27,119 bases of DNA from an uncultured Prevotellaceae bacterium (lineage in GTDB: Bacteria > Bacteroidota > Bacteroidia > Bacteroidales > Muribaculaceae), in assembly GCA_900541935.1 (NCBI GenBank), contig UQLZ01000029.1, forward strand, positions 1 to 27,119, read 5' to 3'. The notes under the pieces were generated by a model. It did no database searches. It was not told the DNA's origin and worked only from the letters and a program-made list of their open reading frames with translations. Shown piece by piece: positions 23,180 to 27,119 of the stretch (position 1 is its first letter; every line of letters starts with the position of its first letter). The position numbers and the translations under genes are program-made.

Positions 23180-24217
23180 ATGTCAGAAAGTCAGACAGAA
23201 ATTTCTACTTTAGGCGAGTTTGGCTTAATTGAAGAACTTACAAAATCGTTTAAGGTAAAAAATAATTCAACAATCAAGGGCGTTGGCGATGATGCTGCCG
23301 TCCTTGATTATTCTAACAGGAAAGCACTGGTAACTACCGATTTGCTTCTTGAAGGAATACATTTTGATTTGACCTATGTGCCTTTAAGACACTTGGGTTA
23401 TAAAGCAGCAGTAGTAAATTTCTCAGATATTTATGCAATGAACGGAACGCCGAAGCAGATTACAGTTTCGCTGGGAGTGTCAAAGCGTTTTACCGTTGAG
23501 CATATTAAGGAGTTATACGAAGGAATCAAGTTGGCATGTGAGATTTATGGTGTTGACCTCATTGGGGGAGATACCTCTGCTTCAGTTACAGGATTGCTGT
23601 TAAGCATAACTTGTATAGGAGAGGGCGAAGAAGGTAAGATCGTATATCGTTCGGGAGCTAAGGAAAATGACCTGATATGCGTTTCTGGAGATCTCGGAGC
23701 AGCATATATGGGATTGCAGTTGCTTGAAAGAGAGCGAGTTGCTTCTGCTGGTCAGAAGGATTTCCAACCACAATTTGGTGGTAAAGAGTATATTATTGAG
23801 CGTCAATTAAAGCCAGAGGCGAGAAAGGATATTATTGAAATCCTAGCAAAAAATGGAATTCAACCGACTGCAATGATGGATGTTTCTGATGGCCTTTCTT
23901 CGGAATTGCTTCATATCTGTCAGGAAAGTAACGTTGGCTGCCGTGTTTATGAAGAAAGAATTCCGATTGACTATCAGACAGCAGTTATGGCAGAAGAGTT
24001 GAATATGAATGTAACTGTTGTTGCCATGAATGGAGGCGAGGATTATGAGTTGCTGTTCACTGTCCCTCTTGAAATGCACGAGAAAATTTCACAAATCGAA
24101 GGTATCAGAATCATAGGACATGTAACCAAGCCGGAACTTGGATGCTTTATGCAATCACGCGATGACAATGAAATTGCAATTTCTGCTCAAGGGTGGAATG
24201 CGTTCAGGCATCAATAA
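23180..24217 (+). CDS. thiL: thiamine-monophosphate kinase
   Basis: ThiL makes thiamine diphosphate from thiamine monophosphate and ATP in the cytosol. The 345-residue protein shows the AIR-synthase/ThiL fold marks: GDDAAVLDYSNRKALVTTDLL near residue 35, HLGYKAAVVNFSDIYAMNG, LIGGDTSAS, MMDVSDGLSSELLHIC and GGEDYELLFTVP. No other thiamine genes are next to it. Its place after lpxK and punA is a conserved order in Bacteroidales as I know it rather than a functional link. It is the last gene of the udk-started run. A weak AT-rich hairpin follows at 24233-24253. Confidence 0.94.
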   Translation: MSESQTEISTLGEFGLIEELTKSFKVKNNSTIKGVGDDAAVLDYSNRKALVTTDLLLEGIHFDLTYVPLRHLGYKAAVVNFSDIYAMNGTPKQITVSLGVSKRFTVEHIKELYEGIKLACEIYGVDLIGGDTSASVTGLLLSITCIGEGEEGKIVYRSGAKENDLICVSGDLGAAYMGLQLLERERVASAGQKDFQPQFGGKEYIIERQLKPEARKDIIEILAKNGIQPTAMMDVSDGLSSELLHICQESNVGCRVYEERIPIDYQTAVMAEELNMNVTVVAMNGGEDYELLFTVPLEMHEKISQIEGIRIIGHVTKPELGCFMQSRDDNEIAISAQGWNAFRHQ

Positions 24218-24232
24218 CTCCAAAATGGCTAA

Positions 24233-24253
24233 ATTTTATCGTCATGATAAAAT
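24233..24253 (+). terminator. weak AT-rich hairpin after thiL
   Basis: ATTTTATC (24233-24240) pairs perfectly with GATAAAAT (24246-24253) around a 5-base loop, 16 bases after the thiL stop. The stem is almost all A/T and no long T run follows, so it is a doubtful terminator. Confidence 0.3.
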
Positions 24254-24291
24254 ATTTCGTATAAAATATACCTCGTTATATTGATTATTTG

Positions 24292-24299
24292 TATCTTCG
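24292..24299 (+). promoter_or_regulatory. candidate -7 element for the pRiA4b-family gene
   Basis: TATCTTCG fits TAnnTTTG with one change and sits in GTATCTTCGC, a common Bacteroidales promoter context. It is 25 bases before the ATG at 24324, and a TTG lies at 24281-24283. This suggests that the gene has its own promoter, apart from the thiL operon. Confidence 0.5.
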
Positions 24300-24323
24300 C
24301 ATTATAGAAAAATATTAGTAACT

Positions 24324-24878
24324 ATGATATACAAATTTCGTTTAATATCTGACGAAGTCAGCAATTTTAAATTGGAAATACAAGCAGATGCTGATGACAC
24401 TTTCTTGAGTTTGCGTAATGCCATTCTTGAAGCCGTTGGCTATACCAAGGACCAGATGGATTCTTTTATTCTTTGTGACGAAGACTGGAACAAGGAAAAA
24501 GAGGTAACCCTTGCAGATATGGGCAGCGATAGTGATGAGGATATTTGGCTGATGGAAGATACTCGTCTTTCAGACCTAATTGAAGATGAAGGTCAAAGAT
24601 TAATGTTTGTTTTCGACTATCTTACAAATAGAGCGTTCTTTATGGAGATGAAAGAACTAATCCCATCGAAGAACCTCATAGATCCACTATGCTCAAGAAA
24701 AGAGGGAAGACCTCCAAAGCAAAATGTTGATTTGGACATCTTTGATGACAAGATTGCAAAGTCTGCCGCTGTTTCGTCAAGTGTCTATGATGATATTGAT
24801 GAGGACTTCTATGGCTCTGACGGGTTTAATGACGATGAGTTTGACCAGGACGGATTTGACGATTTGAAGTACGAATAA
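24324..24878 (+). CDS. plasmid pRiA4b ORF-3 family-like protein, function unknown
   Basis: This acidic protein of 184 residues begins MIYKFRLISDEVSNFKLEI. SFILCDEDWNKEKEVTLADMG and LIEDEGQRLMFVFDYL recall the pRiA4b ORF-3 (TnpR-like passenger) family, whose members include single-copy chromosomal genes in Bacteroidota. The function of that family is not known to me. The C-terminal third is strongly acidic, with repeats of D and E (DDIDEDFYGSDGFNDDEFDQ) and probably disordered. A candidate promoter precedes it and a terminator follows, so it appears to be a single-gene transcript. No transposase or inverted repeats are seen around it, so it does not look mobile here. Confidence 0.7.
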   Translation: MIYKFRLISDEVSNFKLEIQADADDTFLSLRNAILEAVGYTKDQMDSFILCDEDWNKEKEVTLADMGSDSDEDIWLMEDTRLSDLIEDEGQRLMFVFDYLTNRAFFMEMKELIPSKNLIDPLCSRKEGRPPKQNVDLDIFDDKIAKSAAVSSSVYDDIDEDFYGSDGFNDDEFDQDGFDDLKYE

Positions 24879-24898
24879 ACAATTTCAGATAGAAAACT

Positions 24899-24929
24899 AA
24901 AAGGATATGCGAGAGTGTATCCTTTTTTT
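24899..24929 (+). terminator. Rho-independent terminator after the pRiA4b-family gene
   Basis: AAAAGGATA (24899-24907) pairs with TATCCTTTT (24918-24926) around a 10-base loop and is followed by further Ts to 24929. It lies 21 bases after the stop codon and separates this transcript from dnaK. Confidence 0.88.
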
Positions 24930-24965
24930 GTGCCTGAACGAAAAATCTGAATAAATTGCTAAAAA

Positions 24966-24980
24966 CTGACAATTAGGCAG
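24966..24980 (+). promoter_or_regulatory. possible activator site upstream of the dnaK sigma-54 promoter
   Basis: CTGACAATTAGGCAG is an imperfect 15-base palindrome (CTG.C ... G.CAG) about 55 bases upstream of the -24 box. Two TATGAC copies follow, at 24985-24990 and 25013-25018. Sigma-54 promoters need an enhancer-binding protein bound upstream, so such a site is expected. That this is the one is only a suggestion. Confidence 0.3.
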
Positions 24981-25034
24981 AAAATATGACAGTATGTGGC
25001 GTTATGACGCGGTAGAAAATCGGCAAGACAAATT

Positions 25035-25051
25035 TTGGCACGCGTTTTGCT
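25035..25051 (+). promoter_or_regulatory. sigma-54 (-24/-12) promoter for dnaK
   Basis: TTGGCACG, four bases and TTGCT give a full match to the sigma-54 consensus (TTGGCACG-N4-TTGCW). The GG at 25037-25038 and the GC at 25049-25050 are separated by exactly 10 bases, as this sigma factor requires. Transcription would start near 25062, giving a leader of about 54 bases before the dnaK ATG. A weaker TAAAATTTG near 25082, with three rather than two spacer bases, could be an alternative primary-sigma -7 element. Confidence 0.75.
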
Positions 25052-25115
25052 CTATGAAAGGTGTCCGCACGTTGCGGGCTGTAAAATTTGATAATAATAA
25101 AAAATAGATACAATT

Positions 25116-27035
25116 ATGGGAAAAATTATTGGTATTGACTTAGGTACAACAAACTCTTGTGTATCAGTCCTTGAAGGAAAAGACCCTGTGGTTATTCCTA
25201 ACAGCGAAGGTAGAAATACAACTCCTTCAATCGTTGCTTTCGTTGATGGTGGTGAGCGTAAAGTTGGTGACCCAGCAAAGCGTCAGGCTATCACTAACCC
25301 GACAAGAACAGTTTTCTCTATCAAGAGATTCATGGGTGAAACTTATGACAGAGTAAGCAAAGAAATCTCGCGCGTTCCTTACAAAGTTGTTCGTGGCGAC
25401 AATAACACACCTCGTGTTGACATCGACGGTCGTGAATATACACCGCAAGAAATATCTGCAATGGTTCTTCAAAAAATGAAGAAAACAGCAGAAGATTATC
25501 TTGGTCAAACAGTTACAGAAGCAGTTATCACTGTACCAGCATACTTTAACGACTCACAACGTCAAGCAACAAAAGAAGCAGGCGAAATTGCAGGTTTGAC
25601 AGTTCGTCGTATCGTCAACGAACCAACTGCAGCAGCATTGGCATACGGTCTTGACAAGAGCGATAAGGATATGAAGATTGCAGTATTTGACCTTGGTGGT
25701 GGTACTTTCGATATTTCAATCCTTGAACTTGGTGACGGTGTATTCGAAGTTAAATCAACAAACGGTGATACTCACCTTGGTGGTGATGACTTTGACCACA
25801 AGATTATCGACTGGTTGGCTGAAGAATTTATGAATGATGAAGGCGTTGACCTTCGTCAAGACCCAATGGCTCTTCAACGTTTGAAAGAAGCAGCAGAAAA
25901 GGCAAAGATTGAATTGTCAAGCACAATCTCTACAGAAATTAACTTGCCATATATTATGCCAGTTAACGGTGTTCCAAAACACTTGGTTAAGACTTTGACT
26001 CGTGCTAAATTCGAACAGTTGAGCGACAGTTTGATTCAAGCAACTTTGGCACCATGTCGTCAGGCTCTTCAAGATGCAGGTTTGACAGCATCAGATATCG
26101 ACGAAGTAATCCTTGTTGGTGGTTCTACTCGTATTCCGGCAGTTCAACAAATCGTTGAGAAATTCTTCGGAAAGGCTCCATCAAAGGGCGTTAACCCAGA
26201 CGAAGTAGTTGCAGTAGGTGCTGCAATCCAAGGTGGTGTGCTTAGTGGTGATGTTAAGGACGTAGTATTGTTGGATGTTGTTCCATTGTCAGTAGGTATT
26301 GAAACACTCGGTGGCGTTATGACAAAACTTATTGATGCAAACACAACAATCCCAACAAGAAAGAGTGAAACATTCTCAACAGCACAAGATAACCAACCGT
26401 CAGTAGAAATCAACGTATTGCAAGGTGAAAGACCAATGGCAAGAGACGACAAATCTCTCGGTCGCTTCCACCTCGATGGTATTGCACCAGCACCACGCGG
26501 AATTCCACAAATCGAAGTAACATTCGAAATTGACGCAAATGGTATCTTGAATGTATCTGCCAAAGATAAGGCAACAGGTAAAGAGCAAAGCATCCGTATC
26601 GAGGCTTCAAGTGGTTTGACAGATGCTGAAATCAAGAGAATGAAGGAAGAGGCAGAAGCAAATGCAGCAGCCGATGCAAAAGAAAAAGAGCGTATCGACA
26701 AAATCAACAAGGCAGATGCGGTTATCTTCCAGACTGAAAAGCAACTCAAAGAACTTGGTGACAAATTTGCAGCAGACAAGCGTGCTCCAATCGATGCAGC
26801 ATTGAATGAATTGAAAGAAGCACACAAGGCTCAAAACATTGATGCCATTGACCCGGCAATCGATAAGTTGCAGGCAGCAATGCAGGCAGCAGCTCAAGAC
26901 ATCTACAATGCACAACAGCAAGCAGGTGGACAACCGGGCGCAGGCTTTGACCCAAATGCAGCAAACCAGGCAAATAATCAAGGTGGCCAAAACGGTAACA
27001 ATGTACAAGATGCAGATTTCGAAGAGGTGAAATAA
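25116..27035 (+). CDS. dnaK: molecular chaperone DnaK (Hsp70)
   Basis: This is the ATP-driven chaperone that binds unfolded segments with DnaJ and GrpE. It has 639 residues, normal for DnaK. The nucleotide-binding domain (about 1-380) shows IDLGTTNS at residues 7-14, VPAYFNDSQRQATKEAG, FDLGGGTFD and ILVGGSTRIPAVQ. The linker DVVLLDVVPLS leads into the substrate-binding domain, which has the usual SETFSTAQDNQPSVEI segment. A lysine- and alanine-rich lid follows, then a G/Q/N-rich tail ending DADFEEVK, the EEVK end typical of DnaK. grpE and dnaJ are not adjacent. A candidate sigma-54 promoter precedes it and a terminator follows, so it is probably transcribed alone. Confidence 0.98.
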   Translation: MGKIIGIDLGTTNSCVSVLEGKDPVVIPNSEGRNTTPSIVAFVDGGERKVGDPAKRQAITNPTRTVFSIKRFMGETYDRVSKEISRVPYKVVRGDNNTPRVDIDGREYTPQEISAMVLQKMKKTAEDYLGQTVTEAVITVPAYFNDSQRQATKEAGEIAGLTVRRIVNEPTAAALAYGLDKSDKDMKIAVFDLGGGTFDISILELGDGVFEVKSTNGDTHLGGDDFDHKIIDWLAEEFMNDEGVDLRQDPMALQRLKEAAEKAKIELSSTISTEINLPYIMPVNGVPKHLVKTLTRAKFEQLSDSLIQATLAPCRQALQDAGLTASDIDEVILVGGSTRIPAVQQIVEKFFGKAPSKGVNPDEVVAVGAAIQGGVLSGDVKDVVLLDVVPLSVGIETLGGVMTKLIDANTTIPTRKSETFSTAQDNQPSVEINVLQGERPMARDDKSLGRFHLDGIAPAPRGIPQIEVTFEIDANGILNVSAKDKATGKEQSIRIEASSGLTDAEIKRMKEEAEANAAADAKEKERIDKINKADAVIFQTEKQLKELGDKFAADKRAPIDAALNELKEAHKAQNIDAIDPAIDKLQAAMQAAAQDIYNAQQQAGGQPGAGFDPNAANQANNQGGQNGNNVQDADFEEVK

Positions 27036-27066
27036 GATAGATAACTATCAATAGCAACAAATAGAT

Positions 27067-27105
27067 AAAGAGGGTGTGTCGTAATGCGCGATGCACCTTC
27101 TTTTT
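27067..27105 (+). terminator. Rho-independent terminator after dnaK
   Basis: An arm beginning AAAGAGGGTGTGTCG (27067 onward) pairs, with a few G-U pairs, with CGATGCACCTTCTTT (to about 27103). Ts continue to 27105. It lies about 30 bases after the dnaK stop and closes the transcript. Confidence 0.82.
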
Positions 27106-27119
27106 GTTCATGTATTATA

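Noticed and set aside
26144..26827. 227-residue open frame on the - strand opposite dnaK
   Set aside because: dnaK is unmistakable on the other strand. The antisense frame is low-complexity (Ser, Ala, Leu) and follows from dnaK codon bias.
1..27119. tRNA or rRNA genes, and insertion sequences with transposase
   Set aside because: None was recognised on either strand by reading; no transposase motifs or tRNA-like cloverleaf were seen.

Overview
The window looks like a chromosomal piece of a Bacteroidota species, probably order Bacteroidales. The evidence is the low G+C, the general lack of strong Shine-Dalgarno sequences, -7 elements of the TAnnTTTG type, a tyrosine-rich Wzc-type kinase tail, and the housekeeping run lptB-sppA-lpxK-punA-thiL. 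The genus cannot be fixed from the sequence alone.

Positions 1-16176 are a Wzx/Wzy-type surface polysaccharide (capsule or O-antigen) locus on the + strand. It opens with the last codons of a Wzc-like tyrosine kinase. An AT-rich, serotype-specific part follows: ugd, wzx, a GT4 glycosyltransferase, a SAT-like acetyltransferase, a GT2 glycosyltransferase, a second acetyltransferase broken at an 11-G run, a remnant of a GT14 gene, wzy, a CDP-glycerol-type phosphotransferase, another GT4 and a third acetyltransferase. From about 10.7 kb the base composition and codon use change, and a UDP-L-FucNAc module begins: capE, capF, wbuC, capG and the transferase wbuB. A cluster of three hairpin-forming repeats separates capE from capF. 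The locus ends at a strong two-way terminator at 16203-16233. The implied polymer contains glucuronic acid, L-FucNAc, possibly glycerol phosphate and variable O-acetyl groups. The initiating sugar-phosphate transferase, wza and a CDP-glycerol synthase are not in the window.

Positions 16249-17762 (- strand) hold mlaE and mlaF, the permease and ATPase of a phospholipid transporter. A divergent spacer separates them from a + strand envelope and metabolism cluster: udk, lptB, sppA, lpxK, punA and thiL (18009-24217). A separately promoted gene of the pRiA4b ORF-3 family follows, then dnaK with its own terminator.

The observations most worth a second look are: (1) the poly-G(11) tract inside an acetyltransferase gene, where ten Gs would restore a full 226-residue protein, so it is a candidate ON/OFF switch for capsule acetylation; (2) a consensus sigma-54 promoter in front of dnaK; (3) the repeat cluster whose left edge supplies the stop codon of capE; (4) a 40-codon GT14 relic showing past gene replacement in the locus. 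No wholly new multi-gene system was recognised.
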